In this document: one piece after another, positions 1-9,156 of the stretch | Layout: each line of letters opens with the position of its first letter | Position numbering within the stretch: the stretch's first letter is position 1 | Assembly: GCA_964547645.1 (NCBI GenBank) | Contig: CAZJOM010000009.1 | Location: 1-64,000, forward strand | Length of the DNA stretch: 64,000 nt | Reading direction: 5' to 3' | From: SZUA-430 sp964547645 | GTDB taxonomy: Bacteria > Pseudomonadota > Alphaproteobacteria > Micropepsales > Micropepsaceae | Translations under genes and position numbers: made by a program | Notes under the pieces: model-generated | The model's input: only the letters and a program-made list of their open reading frames with translations | Told to the model about the DNA's origin: nothing | The model's database searches: none

Positions 1-777
1 TCGATGGTGCAAAGCCTCGCCGGCGAACTGAAGAACGGCGCCATCGGCCGCAGGCGTCCGTTCCGCGCCCCGCATCATTCGGCCAGCATGGCGGCCCTCG
101 TCGGCGGCGGCATCCGCGCGAAGCCGGGCGAGGTCAGCCTCGCGCATCTGGGCGTCCTCTTCCTCGACGAGTTGCCGGAGTTCCAACGCACCGTGTTGGA
201 CTCGCTCCGCCAACCGTTGGAAACGGGCGAGACGCTCGTCGCCCGCGCCAACGCGCACATCCGCTACCCCTCGCGCGTGCAACTCGTCGCCGCGATGAAT
301 CCTTGCCGCTGCGGCTATCTCTCCGACGCCGAACGCGCCTGCACCCGTGCGCCAAAATGCGCCGGCGAATATCAGTCGAAACTGTCAGGCCCGTTGATCG
401 ACCGCATCGATCTGCATGTGGAGGTAAGCGCGGTGAGCGCACAAGACCTCACGCTCCCACCGCCGGCCGAAGGCACCGCCGAAGTTGCCGCCCGCGTCGC
501 CGCCGCGCGCGACAGGCAACGCCAACGCTACGAGGCAACACCCATCCGCACCAACGCCGAAGCCGACGGCGAGTTCCTGGAATCGGTGGCGCGGCCCGAC
601 ACCCCGGGTCTCGCGCTGCTCTCGAAAGCCGTCGACACGCTGAAGCTTTCCGCGCGCGGCTATCACCGCGTCCTGCGCGTCGCCCGTACGCTGGCCGACC
701 TGCAAGGCCACGACGCGGTCGCCCGCCCCCACATCGCCGAAGCGCTCAGCTATCGGAGGCTCCATGTCACGAACTGA
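1..777 (+). CDS. comM: YifB/ComM-family AAA+ Mg-chelatase-like ATPase, 3' part
   Basis: The reading frame is already open at base 1, so the N-terminal part, with the Lon-like domain and Walker A motif, lies outside the window. What remains is the AAA+ core after Walker A. A Walker B motif (LFLDELPEF) falls near residue 52-60 counted from the ATG at 4. It is followed by the sensor-like AAMNPCRCGY and the SGPLIDRIDLHV signature of the Mg-chelatase-like group, then the C-terminal Mg_chelatase_C helix bundle ending in LSYRRL. Family knowledge: ComM-type proteins are hexameric helicases promoting branch migration during natural transformation and recombination. The Cys-rich insert after sensor 1 (two Cys pairs around residues 101-119) is typical of the family. 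Confidence 0.93.
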   Translation, partial: SMVQSLAGELKNGAIGRRRPFRAPHHSASMAALVGGGIRAKPGEVSLAHLGVLFLDELPEFQRTVLDSLRQPLETGETLVARANAHIRYPSRVQLVAAMNPCRCGYLSDAERACTRAPKCAGEYQSKLSGPLIDRIDLHVEVSAVSAQDLTLPPPAEGTAEVAARVAAARDRQRQRYEATPIRTNAEADGEFLESVARPDTPGLALLSKAVDTLKLSARGYHRVLRVARTLADLQGHDAVARPHIAEALSYRRLHVTN

Positions 778-906
778 CGGAAATTCTGCACTTTCCTCAA
801 GAAAACTGACGCCCGTCACAGCTCGGCTTTGGCCGAGCCCTGGGGCCGCGCTGCATCAGGTGCCCGTGCTAAGATCGTCTCCGCAAATCACCGCACGGGG
901 ACGAAC

Positions 907-1428
907 ATGCTGCGCTACGTAATGTATCTCTTTCAGCCGGGCGTCGTGTCGACCGGCCTCATGGGCACGCTCTTGCAGGTGGGCCTTGCCTTCGCCAACA
1001 CGATGAACATTGGCGGCGCCGCCGACATGATCGCGAATTACGGCCTTAGCGGCCAACTCGCCTCCGGCGGTCTGATCGCAGCGCTCACCGGCGCCTACTA
1101 TTCGATGACGCAGCGCAAGACCGCGCACGCCATGGCGACGGGCGCGGGCGCTGTAGCGGGCGGTATCTCGGGTACCCTGGGCACCGCGATCACGCAAGCG
1201 GTGGGCTGGACGCCGCTCGCGGAGGGCGCGAGCCAGCTGATCAACTTCACCGCACTCGCCACTCAATTCATGAGCATGTTGGGCATGGCCGACGCGAGCG
1301 CCGTCACCGATCCGATGTACGATCCAAACACGCTGACTCAAATCTTCGCCTCGACGGCGGCCGGCGGCGGCCTTGGCGCGCTGCTCGGCCGCTCGATGTT
1401 CGGCAGCAACGAAAGATCGCACGCCTAG
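907..1428 (+). CDS. Hypothetical small membrane protein
   Basis: I do not recognise this 173-residue protein. It is rich in Gly, Ala and Thr, with hydrophobic helices at about residues 9-30, 45-65 and 80-105 and a Gly-rich stretch near the C-terminus (AAGGGLGALLG), which looks like packed membrane helices. The frame is open from 829. I prefer the ATG at 907 because GGGGA sits just upstream, and the 26 residues before it are charged and unlike the rest. It stands alone on the plus strand between the ComM gene and a histidine kinase. No catalytic motif is visible. Confidence 0.6.
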   Translation: MLRYVMYLFQPGVVSTGLMGTLLQVGLAFANTMNIGGAADMIANYGLSGQLASGGLIAALTGAYYSMTQRKTAHAMATGAGAVAGGISGTLGTAITQAVGWTPLAEGASQLINFTALATQFMSMLGMADASAVTDPMYDPNTLTQIFASTAAGGGLGALLGRSMFGSNERSHA

Positions 1429-1435
1429 ACAAAGA

Positions 1436-1463
1436 GGCCGCGCAGGTACCTGCCCGCGCGGCC
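1436..1463 (+). terminator. GC-rich hairpin after the small membrane protein gene
   Basis: An 8-bp stem GGCCGCGC / GCGCGGCC encloses a loop with a GGTACC core, 8 bases after the stop codon at 1426-1428. There is no clear T tract, so it may act as a weak intrinsic terminator or a stabilising 3' hairpin. Confidence 0.4.
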
Positions 1464-1788
1464 CTAAACTGAATTGCGGGGACAAATTACATCCCGGCTT
1501 TGATCTCGTCTGTAACTTCCCGTTCGCGTCCATCGGCTCCGATTTGTCGCCGGCCTTATGCGGGCCCTTGAACTCGGAGCAGGTTTCCTTCGGCGCTCGC
1601 CATCACCAACGCCCCAAAGCGCAACCTTCCTTATCCGGCTAAAGGGCGCGGGGCCTATCCCGTTAAGCCGCAGGGCTCGGAAAGCGCGCGTTTGGACCCC
1701 GGTGATGAAAGTTAAGCAATCTTCAAGCCCTGGCTGCGAGGGTGGGGAGTCGCAATCATCCGCGCACCGCCTTGGAGTTGAACGCCGC

Positions 1789-4017
1789 GTGATCATTCCG
1801 CGTCTTGCACGAGTGTTCTTGGTACTCCTGTTGCTCGCAGCCATCGCCGTGGCTGTGACGAGCCAGTTCGTGCCTGCAGCGCGCCTGATGCCCGCCCCCA
1901 TGATCGTCGCGTTGGTTGCTGTCGCGGGCCTCGCCATCCTTTTCAGCGCCCTGCTCGATGCGCGCCACCGCGTCCAGGCATTGGATCAACGCTCCGGCGA
2001 ACTCGCCCGTGTGAAGCTGGAACTCGAAACCACCGTCCGCGCCCTGCAGCAACGCCACCGCGAACTGCAAACCAGTGAGGCCCGCTACCGCGGTCTCGTC
2101 GAGCAGCAAGGCGACGTCATCTTGCGCAAGATGCCCGACGGCCGTCTCACCTTTGTGAACGACGCGTTCTGTAAGACCTTCGGTGCCGTGCGCGAGCGCG
2201 CGCTCGGCCGCCACTTCACGCCCGAACTGCACCCCGAAGAAAAGATCATGCCGCCGCCGATGGTGACCGGCAACACGGCTGCGCCCCGCGTGCGCTACGA
2301 CCAGCGCCTGAACACGACGATCGGCTGGCGTTGGTTCGCGTGGGAAGATCACGTCATCCGCAACGACGCCGGCCAAGTCACCGAAATTCAAAGCGTCGCC
2401 CGCGACATCACCGATCAAAAGCAGCTGGAGTCCGCACTACGCGACGCCCGCGACAAAGCCGAGGACGCGAACCGCGCCAAGTCGATGTTCCTGGCCACCA
2501 TGAGCCACGAAATCCGCACGCCCATGAACGGCGTAATCGGCATGGCCGGTCTCCTGCTCGACACGCAGATGACGCCCGAGCAGCGCTCCTACGCGAACGC
2601 CGTGCGCGAGTCCGGCGAAGCACTCCTCGACATCATCAACGATATCCTGGACTTCTCGAAGATCGAATCCGGCAATCTCGAGATGGAAGAGACCGCCTTC
2701 TCGGCCCGCACGCTGATTGAAAGCGTCGCCGAACTCTTAGGGCAGCGTTGCTTCGAGAAAGGCATCGATATCGCGACATATGCGCACCCACGCCTCTCTG
2801 GCCAAATCCTTGCCGACGAAGGCCGCGTGCGCCAGGTGCTGCTCAATCTCGCCGGCAACGCAGTCAAGTTCACGGACGCCGGAGGGGTCCGCATTGTCGC
2901 AACGCCCGACTCGGACCCGCGCTTCATCCGCTTCGAAGTGGTCGACTCCGGCATCGGCATCTCCGAAGAGGCCCAACCGAAGATCTTCCAGGAATTCACC
3001 CAGGCCGACTCGTCACTTGCCCGCAAATATGGCGGCACTGGTCTCGGTCTCGCGATCACCCAGCGCCTCGTGAAAGCTCTGGGTGGCACGATCGGTCTGA
3101 CCAGCCAGCTCGGCAAAGGCAGCCGATTCTGGTTCACCCTGCCTATGAAGCGTGCGCCCGGCGTCGAGACCTCGGAGTCAATTCTCACCGGCGCCCGCGT
3201 GCTCGTGCTCACAGCCTTTCCTGGCCTGTCCGAATTCCTCGTCCGCCAACTCTGCGAAGCCGGCGCAGACGCCTTTGCCGCCAAAGGCGCAGCTGCCGCC
3301 GAAACGGCGCTCGCCGGAGGCTCGTTCAATGTGCTGCTCATGGACAACCGCTCCGGCAGTGCCCCCGCAGGCGAACTTCTTGTTCGCCTCAAGGCGCGCC
3401 TGCAAGGCGTAAAGACAATCGTGCTTCTGCCGGCCCACGAACGCGCATCGTTGCCGGCGCTGAAAGCGGCGGGCTTCGACGGCTATCTGATCAAACCGAT
3501 CCGCCGCGCCTCGCTCGTGCAGCGCGTTGCCGCCGTTTTGAACGGCGAAGATGCGGAACGCAACGACCCCTTCGTGCCCGACGAACAAGCGGCAGATCCT
3601 TCACCGAACCAAGGCGGCTTGCGTGTCCTCGTTGCTGAGGACAATCGCATTAACGTCATGCTGGCGACCGCGCTGCTGACAAAGATGGGCCACCGCGTGG
3701 ACACCGTCGCGAACGGCCGCGAAGCGATCGAAGCATTGGCCCGCGCGCCCTACGATCTCGTGCTGATGGACGTTCACATGCCCGAGATGGACGGCCTAGA
3801 GGCTACCCGCCGGATCCGCCATGCTGAGTCGACGGGCCGCCGCCGCGGCCGCCTGCCCGTTGTCGCGCTCACGGCCTCTACGCTTGAAGGCGACCGGCAA
3901 ATCTGCATCGACGCCGGCATGGACGAATTCCTGGCAAAGCCACTGAACCCCGATGCCCTGCGCGCGACACTCGCCCGCTACACCCAGCCGCCGCAGAACA
4001 CAGCCAAGCGCGCCTAG
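1789..4017 (+). CDS. Membrane-bound hybrid sensor histidine kinase with PAS and two receiver-like domains
   Basis: The likely order is two N-terminal membrane helices, a short coiled coil, a PAS domain, HisKA, HATPase_c and two receiver modules. The H-box is MSHEIRTPMNG, with the phospho-accepting His codon at 2506. The N box is NLAGNAVKFT, and the ATP-lid motifs are DSGIGIS and GGTGLGLAI. The second receiver is canonical (AEDN, LMDVHMPEMDG with the Asp codon at 3769, and a late LAKPL Lys). The first is degenerate: it lacks the N-terminal acidic pair but keeps LLMDN and LIKPI. The frame is open from 1558. I chose the GTG at 1789 because GGAG lies 11 bases upstream and the first membrane helix follows directly; ATG 1705 is the alternative. 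The input signal and partner are unknown, and no cognate output gene is adjacent. Confidence 0.9.
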   Translation: MIIPRLARVFLVLLLLAAIAVAVTSQFVPAARLMPAPMIVALVAVAGLAILFSALLDARHRVQALDQRSGELARVKLELETTVRALQQRHRELQTSEARYRGLVEQQGDVILRKMPDGRLTFVNDAFCKTFGAVRERALGRHFTPELHPEEKIMPPPMVTGNTAAPRVRYDQRLNTTIGWRWFAWEDHVIRNDAGQVTEIQSVARDITDQKQLESALRDARDKAEDANRAKSMFLATMSHEIRTPMNGVIGMAGLLLDTQMTPEQRSYANAVRESGEALLDIINDILDFSKIESGNLEMEETAFSARTLIESVAELLGQRCFEKGIDIATYAHPRLSGQILADEGRVRQVLLNLAGNAVKFTDAGGVRIVATPDSDPRFIRFEVVDSGIGISEEAQPKIFQEFTQADSSLARKYGGTGLGLAITQRLVKALGGTIGLTSQLGKGSRFWFTLPMKRAPGVETSESILTGARVLVLTAFPGLSEFLVRQLCEAGADAFAAKGAAAAETALAGGSFNVLLMDNRSGSAPAGELLVRLKARLQGVKTIVLLPAHERASLPALKAAGFDGYLIKPIRRASLVQRVAAVLNGEDAERNDPFVPDEQAADPSPNQGGLRVLVAEDNRINVMLATALLTKMGHRVDTVANGREAIEALARAPYDLVLMDVHMPEMDGLEATRRIRHAESTGRRRGRLPVVALTASTLEGDRQICIDAGMDEFLAKPLNPDALRATLARYTQPPQNTAKRA

Positions 4018-5654
4018 GACGCGCTCCCCGTGCGCACCTGCCGGATCCACTCGACGGCGCAAGCCGCGACAGCAATGCCGCCAAGCCACGTCGTGAAGAT
4101 AAACACCGAAGCATAGCCGTCGGACTTGATCATCTCGCCAAGTGCGCCGCGCCCCAGCGTGCCGACCAGCATCGTCAGCGAACTAAACACCGCAAACTGC
4201 ACCGCGCCGTGAAGCTTGCTTGCCAGCGACGAGACATAGGCAACGAACACCGCGCCCGCGAAGCCCGCAGCTATGTTCTCACCCGCGATCGCCGCCATCA
4301 GACGCATCATCCGTCCGTCGATGGCAAGCCCGCTCGCCAGAGCGCTAAGCCCCGTGACGTTCAGGAACGAGTCGATCACCGGCGCGCCGTTGGCCAAGTC
4401 CGCATAGAGCAAGTTCGTCGCCGCCGCCGTCACAGCGCCGATCATCAACGACAACATCCGTCCCAGCTTCACTAGCGCCCAGGCAGCCAACAGAATGCCC
4501 AAGATCAAGACGAAGACGCCGAATGTCTTCGATGCAAACGCGACCTCGGTCTTCGTGTAGCCTAACTCGCCCATATAGAACGGATAGGCAAATGGTCCCC
4601 AAATCGCGTCGGTTAAGCGGTAGCTCAGGATCAGCAGCAGAACGAGAACTGCCGACCACTTCAATCGCGTCATCAACTCGACGAAGGGCTCGACGATCGC
4701 CACGTAGAGCCTGCTCGTGATGGCAAGCGCGAGAGGCGGGAGTTGCACCGAGGCGCCGAACGGCGCCTGCTTGCGATGCCCGATCCAAGCCGCCAGCGCA
4801 CACGGAAAGATCACGGTCGCAATCACGATCAGCGGACCGTACTCGGCCGTGAAGGCCTTGGCGTCCGGCGGCGGATCGGACGTAACCGAGGCGATCATCA
4901 TCGAAATCAACTCGAACCCGGCCCAGCTCCATGCCAGCATGACGGCCATGACGGCAAAGAATCGCAGTGTCATATCCGCGTCGCCTTGCGATTTAACGAC
5001 GCGCTCTTGTGGCCGCTCCACTACCGGCTCAGGTGCCGCGAGGCTCGCCGCCATCGCCAGTGCCATGATGATGGCGCCGACGCCGAAGGTAAGGTTCCAG
5101 CTGCTAAAGTCCGCCAGCAGCAACGCACCCGCACCGCCGACAAAGGCCGCGATGCGATAACCGAATTGATAAACCGCCGACAGGAGATCGATGGGTGTCG
5201 CCCTATCCGCAACTTCGATACGCCAAGTATCGATCGACATGTCCTGGGTTGCCGACGCGAACGCCGCAACGGCCGCAGCAAGCGCCATCAGGCCGAGCCC
5301 CGTCCCCGGCTCCAACGTCGAAATGACGAAGATGCTGAGCGCCATCACGGTCTGGCAGGTCAGGATCCAACCGCGCCGGCGGCCGAACTGGCCGAACGGG
5401 AAGGGCGGCTTCACATTCACCACCGGCGACCACAGGAACTTAAAGGCATAGGCCAGACCGATCCACGACAAGACGCCGATCGTCGCCAAATCTACCTTCG
5501 CGTCGCTGAACCACGCGTTGATGGTGCCTGTCACCAGCGCATACGGCAGCCCCGCCGAAAAGCCGAAACCCAACATGGTTACGGTCTTTCGATTCCCCAG
5601 AACCTCAAATGCCTGCGAAAGGAACGCCGTCGGCTTCGCGGTGCCATCTGTCAT
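4014..5654 (-). CDS. ampG: AmpG-family MFS permease
   Basis: This 546-residue protein has 12 or more hydrophobic helices. It carries the AmpG-type N-terminal pattern (GFSAGLPY near residue 32, then FKFLWSPVV and GRRRGW in the loop between helices 2 and 3) and the QDMSIDTWRIE motif near 138 that marks this MFS branch. Family knowledge: AmpG imports anhydro-muropeptides (GlcNAc-anhMurNAc peptides) across the inner membrane for peptidoglycan recycling and beta-lactamase induction. No amidase or ampC/ampR is visible nearby, so the substrate is an inference from the family. Its stop codon overlaps the stop of the convergent histidine kinase through a shared CTAG at 4014-4017. Confidence 0.82.
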   Translation of the reverse strand: MTDGTAKPTAFLSQAFEVLGNRKTVTMLGFGFSAGLPYALVTGTINAWFSDAKVDLATIGVLSWIGLAYAFKFLWSPVVNVKPPFPFGQFGRRRGWILTCQTVMALSIFVISTLEPGTGLGLMALAAAVAAFASATQDMSIDTWRIEVADRATPIDLLSAVYQFGYRIAAFVGGAGALLLADFSSWNLTFGVGAIIMALAMAASLAAPEPVVERPQERVVKSQGDADMTLRFFAVMAVMLAWSWAGFELISMMIASVTSDPPPDAKAFTAEYGPLIVIATVIFPCALAAWIGHRKQAPFGASVQLPPLALAITSRLYVAIVEPFVELMTRLKWSAVLVLLLILSYRLTDAIWGPFAYPFYMGELGYTKTEVAFASKTFGVFVLILGILLAAWALVKLGRMLSLMIGAVTAAATNLLYADLANGAPVIDSFLNVTGLSALASGLAIDGRMMRLMAAIAGENIAAGFAGAVFVAYVSSLASKLHGAVQFAVFSSLTMLVGTLGRGALGEMIKSDGYASVFIFTTWLGGIAVAACAVEWIRQVRTGSAS

Positions 5655-5814
5655 TGCCGAATCCCAACTTGATCGACCGATTTTCAGGCTTGCCCGCTTG
5701 TGGCGGCGAAGTCCAGCGCCGGGTTTGCCACCATCCGCGCCGTGCCTTAGATTACCGGCTCAATCCATTGCCGAGCCGCTCGATCCGGCCCTCGGCCCAT
5801 AGAACGATTCTCTA

Positions 5815-6648
5815 ATGACGCCGCAAGAAGCGGAATTGAACACAGTTTCCGGCGATCATGTCCTGGACAAGTCGGGCACGCTTGAGGTGCGTCTGGCGAC
5901 GACGGCGGCCGAGGTCGAAGCGGCGCAGCGTCTGCGCTACGACATCTTCTATCGAGAAATGAGTGCTCAGCCGTCGCCGGAAATGGCCGCGACCGGTCGC
6001 GACTTCGATGAGTACGACCCGATCTGCGAACACTTGCTCGTGATCGACAAGGCTGAGGGCGACGCCGTCGTGGCGACCTACCGGCTGATGCGTGAATACG
6101 CAGCCGCCAAATCCCCGAAAGGGTTCTACACGGCCGGCGAATACGACATCTCCGCCATGCTGAAAGCGCGGGCCGGCCAACGCCTCCTTGAACTCGGCCG
6201 GTCCTGCGTGCTCAAGGACTATCGCACCGGCCCAACCATGCAGCTGCTCTGGCGCGGGCTGCTCGTCTACCTCATTCGCCACGACGTCAGCCTGATGTTC
6301 GGCTGCGCCTCGTTGCCGGGAACCGATCCGAAGGCCCTCGCCCTGCAGCTTTCCTACCTCCATCATTTCTGCTTGGCGCCGGAAGCTGAACGCGTGCGCG
6401 CGCTGCCGGAACGCTACTCGGCCATGAACCTGCTTCCCAAAGAAGCCGTCGATCAAGCGGAGGCGCTGCGCGCGCTACCGCCATTGGTCAAAGGCTACAT
6501 CCGCTCCGGCGCGCGCATCGGCGACGGCGCGGTGATCGATCACCAGTTCGGCACCACCGACGTCTTCATCTATTTCCCGGTGGCCAATGTCGATCCGCGC
6601 TGGATCAAGCATCTGAAGAAGAAAGTCGCCGCCGGCGCTGAGGGTTGA
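5815..6648 (+). CDS. olsB: OlsB-like L-ornithine N-alpha-acyltransferase (GNAT-like)
   Basis: The 277-residue protein has the hemolysin/OlsB acyltransferase layout: a conserved LRYDIFYREM near residue 40, the acidic FDEYDPICEHLLVID, ATYRLMR, LELGRSCVLKDYR near 122, and GCASLPG near 162. Family knowledge: OlsB transfers a 3-hydroxyacyl chain from ACP to the alpha-amino group of ornithine, making lyso-ornithine lipid, a phosphate-free membrane lipid made mainly under phosphate limitation. The partner OlsA is an acyltransferase of the PlsC family. A PlsC-like protein is encoded near 15 kb, but not in this operon. The next gene, a methyltransferase, starts 6 bases after the stop and is probably co-transcribed. 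Confidence 0.85.
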   Translation: MTPQEAELNTVSGDHVLDKSGTLEVRLATTAAEVEAAQRLRYDIFYREMSAQPSPEMAATGRDFDEYDPICEHLLVIDKAEGDAVVATYRLMREYAAAKSPKGFYTAGEYDISAMLKARAGQRLLELGRSCVLKDYRTGPTMQLLWRGLLVYLIRHDVSLMFGCASLPGTDPKALALQLSYLHHFCLAPEAERVRALPERYSAMNLLPKEAVDQAEALRALPPLVKGYIRSGARIGDGAVIDHQFGTTDVFIYFPVANVDPRWIKHLKKKVAAGAEG

Positions 6649-6654
6649 GGCCCC

Positions 6655-7404
6655 ATGCATCTCGACGCCGCCGAACTGCAGGGCTTCTATGACGGCGAGC
6701 TGGGGCAGGTTTCGCGCCGCTTCATTCGCTCGCGCTTGCGCGAAGTATGGCCGAACGTTCGCGGATTGAGCGTGCTTGGCGTCGGTTATGCGACGCCGTA
6801 TCTCCGCCCCTTCCAGGCCGAGGCCGCACGCGTCATCGCCTTGATGCCAGCGCAGCAGGGTGTCGCCGCATGGCCGTCGCAATCCGCAAACGTCGCCGCG
6901 CTGACAAACGAAGGTCAGTTGCCTTTGCCCGACGCCTGCATCGATCGCGCGATCATCGTCCACGTCGTCGAAACGTCGGAGGAATTGCGCCCGCTCCTGC
7001 GTCAGGTTTGGCGCGTACTAACGCCGTCGGGCCGCATCGTCGTCATCGCACCAAACCGCACCAGCCTCTGGGCTCAGTTCGAAACGACGCCGTTCGGCCA
7101 TGGCCGCCCGTTCTCGCGCTCACAGCTGAGCCGCCTGCTCGTCGACGCGATGTTCACGCCCACCGCTTCCACCACTTGCCTGCACATGCCGCCGTTCGGC
7201 GCGCGCTGGCTCGTGCGCAGCGGCACGCGGTGGGAACGCTGGGGTCAAAAGATGTGGCCGCAACTCGCCGGCGTTCACCTCACCGAAGCAACCAAGGAAG
7301 TCGTGGCGCTCGCGCCCGACAAAGGCTCGCGGGCACGCGTGCGCAAGCCCGTGTTGGTTACGAAGCCGGCCGCGTCAATAAGAAGATCGCGCCCTCGGCC
7401 GTAA
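6655..7404 (+). CDS. Class I SAM-dependent methyltransferase
   Basis: The 249-residue protein has a degenerate motif I (VLGVGYATPYL) near residue 41, and a post-core LRQVWRVLTPSGRIVVIAPNR near residue 115 that is typical of class I methyltransferases (Methyltransf_11 type). The substrate is not evident; in related genomes this family often sits beside a glyoxalase II gene, which is absent here. It follows olsB by 6 bases. Its last 47 bases overlap the 3' end of convergent metW, an unusually long tail-to-tail overlap. The basic C-terminus (SIRRSRPRP) lies entirely within that overlap. Confidence 0.75.
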   Translation: MHLDAAELQGFYDGELGQVSRRFIRSRLREVWPNVRGLSVLGVGYATPYLRPFQAEAARVIALMPAQQGVAAWPSQSANVAALTNEGQLPLPDACIDRAIIVHVVETSEELRPLLRQVWRVLTPSGRIVVIAPNRTSLWAQFETTPFGHGRPFSRSQLSRLLVDAMFTPTASTTCLHMPPFGARWLVRSGTRWERWGQKMWPQLAGVHLTEATKEVVALAPDKGSRARVRKPVLVTKPAASIRRSRPRP

Positions 7405-7987
7405 GATTGTCCCAATAGCCCGGCACCGAAAGTTCCCGCACGTCACCGCCCTCTTCCACCGCAAGCGATCGCTCGATCGAAGCCCCGACATCCTGCGTCA
7501 ACATTACGAAGTCGGCGATTGTGCAAAGGTGAATGTTTGGCGTCTCGTGCCAAGCGTGCGATAGCACTCCCGTCTGCGGCATGCGCCCGGTGAGCGCCAA
7601 CTTCAAACGCACCTTCCAAAACCCAAAGTTCGGAAACGACACGATCACGCGCTTCCCAATCCGCAGGAGCTGGCCCAGCACATCCTTCGGCTTGCGCGTC
7701 GCTTGAATGGTCTGGCTCAGGATCGCAAAGTCGAACGAATGTGGCGGGTAGTCGCCAAGATCGGTATCCGCATCACCTTGAATCACAGGCAGTCCCTTGG
7801 CCACGCAAGCGTTCACGCCTTCCTGGCTGAGCTCGATCCCGCGCGCGTCCGCGCCCTTCACGCGCGCCAGATGCTCGATCAACTCGCCGCTGCCGCAGCC
7901 CACGTCGAGTACCCGCGCCGACGCCGGCACCATGTCGGCAATACGCAACAGTTCTTTGCGCAGTATCGGTGATTTCGCCAACATCAC
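7358..7987 (-). CDS. metW: Methionine biosynthesis protein MetW
   Basis: The 209-residue protein has a methyltransferase-like fold: motif I LDVGCGSGELI near residue 25, DLGDYPPHSFDFAILSQT near 78, and VSFPNFGFWKVR near 116, which is diagnostic of MetW. Family knowledge: MetW associates with homoserine O-acetyltransferase MetX and is needed for its full function in several proteobacteria; its own methyltransferase activity is unproven. The start is GTG 7987 or the adjacent ATG 7984. Either overlaps the metX stop, so translation is probably coupled and the two genes form one operon read from the metX promoter. Confidence 0.93.
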   Translation of the reverse strand: MMLAKSPILRKELLRIADMVPASARVLDVGCGSGELIEHLARVKGADARGIELSQEGVNACVAKGLPVIQGDADTDLGDYPPHSFDFAILSQTIQATRKPKDVLGQLLRIGKRVIVSFPNFGFWKVRLKLALTGRMPQTGVLSHAWHETPNIHLCTIADFVMLTQDVGASIERSLAVEEGGDVRELSVPGYWDNLTAEGAIFLLTRPAS

Positions 7988-9156
7988 GCTTTCCCCGGAA
8001 GTCCGCGCGCGGACGCTGCCGCATCGATGAAGCCGCTCAAGGTCTCGAACATCTCCGGCACATCGAGCAGGAAAGCGTCATGCCCCTTATCGGTTGCGAA
8101 CTCCACGAAGCTGACATTCGCGCCGGCGGCATTGAGCGCATGCACGACCTTCTTGCTTTCCATCGTCGGGAATAACCAATCGGACGTGAACGAGGCGATG
8201 CAGAATCGAGTTTTCGTGCCATTGAACGCATTCGCCAGCACACCGCCGTAGTCCGCTGCCAGGTCGAAATAGTCCATCGCCCGCGTGATGTAGAGATAAG
8301 CGTTCGCGTCGAACCGGTCGACGAACGCAAGCCCCTGATGCCGGAGATAGCTCTCGACCTGAAAGTCCGCGTCGAAGCGATAGGACAGCGCCTCCCGGTT
8401 CTGCAGATTGCGCCCGAACTTGCGATGCAAAGCCGCTTCCGAAAGATAAGTGATGTGCGCGGCCATCCGCGCGACCGCGAGTCCCTTCTTCGGGTTCGTG
8501 CCGTTCGTGATGTAATCGCCGTTCGCCCAGTCGGGATCGGCCATAATTGCCTGACGTCCGACTTCGTGGAACGCAATGTTCTGCGCCGAATGCCGCGCCG
8601 CTGTCGCTAAGGGCAGAGCCGCAAAGACACGCTCCGGATAGCTGGCCGCCCACTGGAGCACCTGCATGCCCCCCATCGATCCGCCGGCGACACAAAACAG
8701 ACTGTCGATGCCCAGATGGTCGAGCAACACCGCTTGCGCCCGTACCATGTCGCGGATCGTGATGACCGGGAAACTCAGACCATAGGGCTTGCCCGTCGCC
8801 GCATTGACCTCATGCGGCCCTGACGAGCCCATGCAGCCGCCGATCACATTGGCGCAGATCACAAAGAAGCGGTTGGTGTCGATAGGAAGCCCCGGCCCAA
8901 CCATCGTCGCCCACCAGCCGGGCTTACCTGTCACCGGGTGGGTCCCGGCCGCATACTGATCGCCCGTCAGCGCATGGCAGAGCAGAAACGCGTTAGACTT
9001 CGCCGCGTTCAGCGTTCCGTACGTTTGCCAAGCGATCGTAACCGGCGCCAGCGCCTCGCCCGAGTCCAGCTTCAGCGACGCGAACGTGCGCGCCGGCCCA
9101 AGCGCATCGCCCGGAACGCCGTTGGCCGCCGACAATGACTGGAACAAGGTAGACAT
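7984..9156 (-). CDS. metX: Homoserine O-acetyltransferase MetX
   Basis: A 390-residue alpha/beta hydrolase of the MetX family. Visible motifs are the nucleophile elbow GGSMGGMQ near residue 150, SDWLFP (catalytic Asp region) near 320, and KGHDAFL (catalytic His) near 350. It converts L-homoserine and acetyl-CoA to O-acetylhomoserine, the first committed step of methionine synthesis, in the cytoplasm. The frame is open to 9534, but ATG 9156 (MSTLFQSL) matches the family start; the upstream part is low-quality sequence in the divergent promoter region. metW follows with overlapping start and stop codons. hisC lies divergently, 108 bases away. Confidence 0.95.
   Translation of the reverse strand: MSTLFQSLSAANGVPGDALGPARTFASLKLDSGEALAPVTIAWQTYGTLNAAKSNAFLLCHALTGDQYAAGTHPVTGKPGWWATMVGPGLPIDTNRFFVICANVIGGCMGSSGPHEVNAATGKPYGLSFPVITIRDMVRAQAVLLDHLGIDSLFCVAGGSMGGMQVLQWAASYPERVFAALPLATAARHSAQNIAFHEVGRQAIMADPDWANGDYITNGTNPKKGLAVARMAAHITYLSEAALHRKFGRNLQNREALSYRFDADFQVESYLRHQGLAFVDRFDANAYLYITRAMDYFDLAADYGGVLANAFNGTKTRFCIASFTSDWLFPTMESKKVVHALNAAGANVSFVEFATDKGHDAFLLDVPEMFETLSGFIDAAASARGLPGKA

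Noticed and set aside
1558..1788. Longer N-terminus of the hybrid kinase
   Set aside because: The extra residues are Arg/Pro/Ser-rich and unlike a signal or membrane anchor; GTG 1789 has a ribosome binding site and leads straight into the membrane helix.
2748..3638. 296-codon plus-strand frame inside the histidine kinase gene
   Set aside because: It is Arg/Pro-rich, lacks domains, and overlaps a clear kinase in another frame.
4743..5672. 309-codon plus-strand frame antisense to ampG
   Set aside because: It is Arg/His-rich and a shadow of the permease, which has a complete helix and motif pattern.
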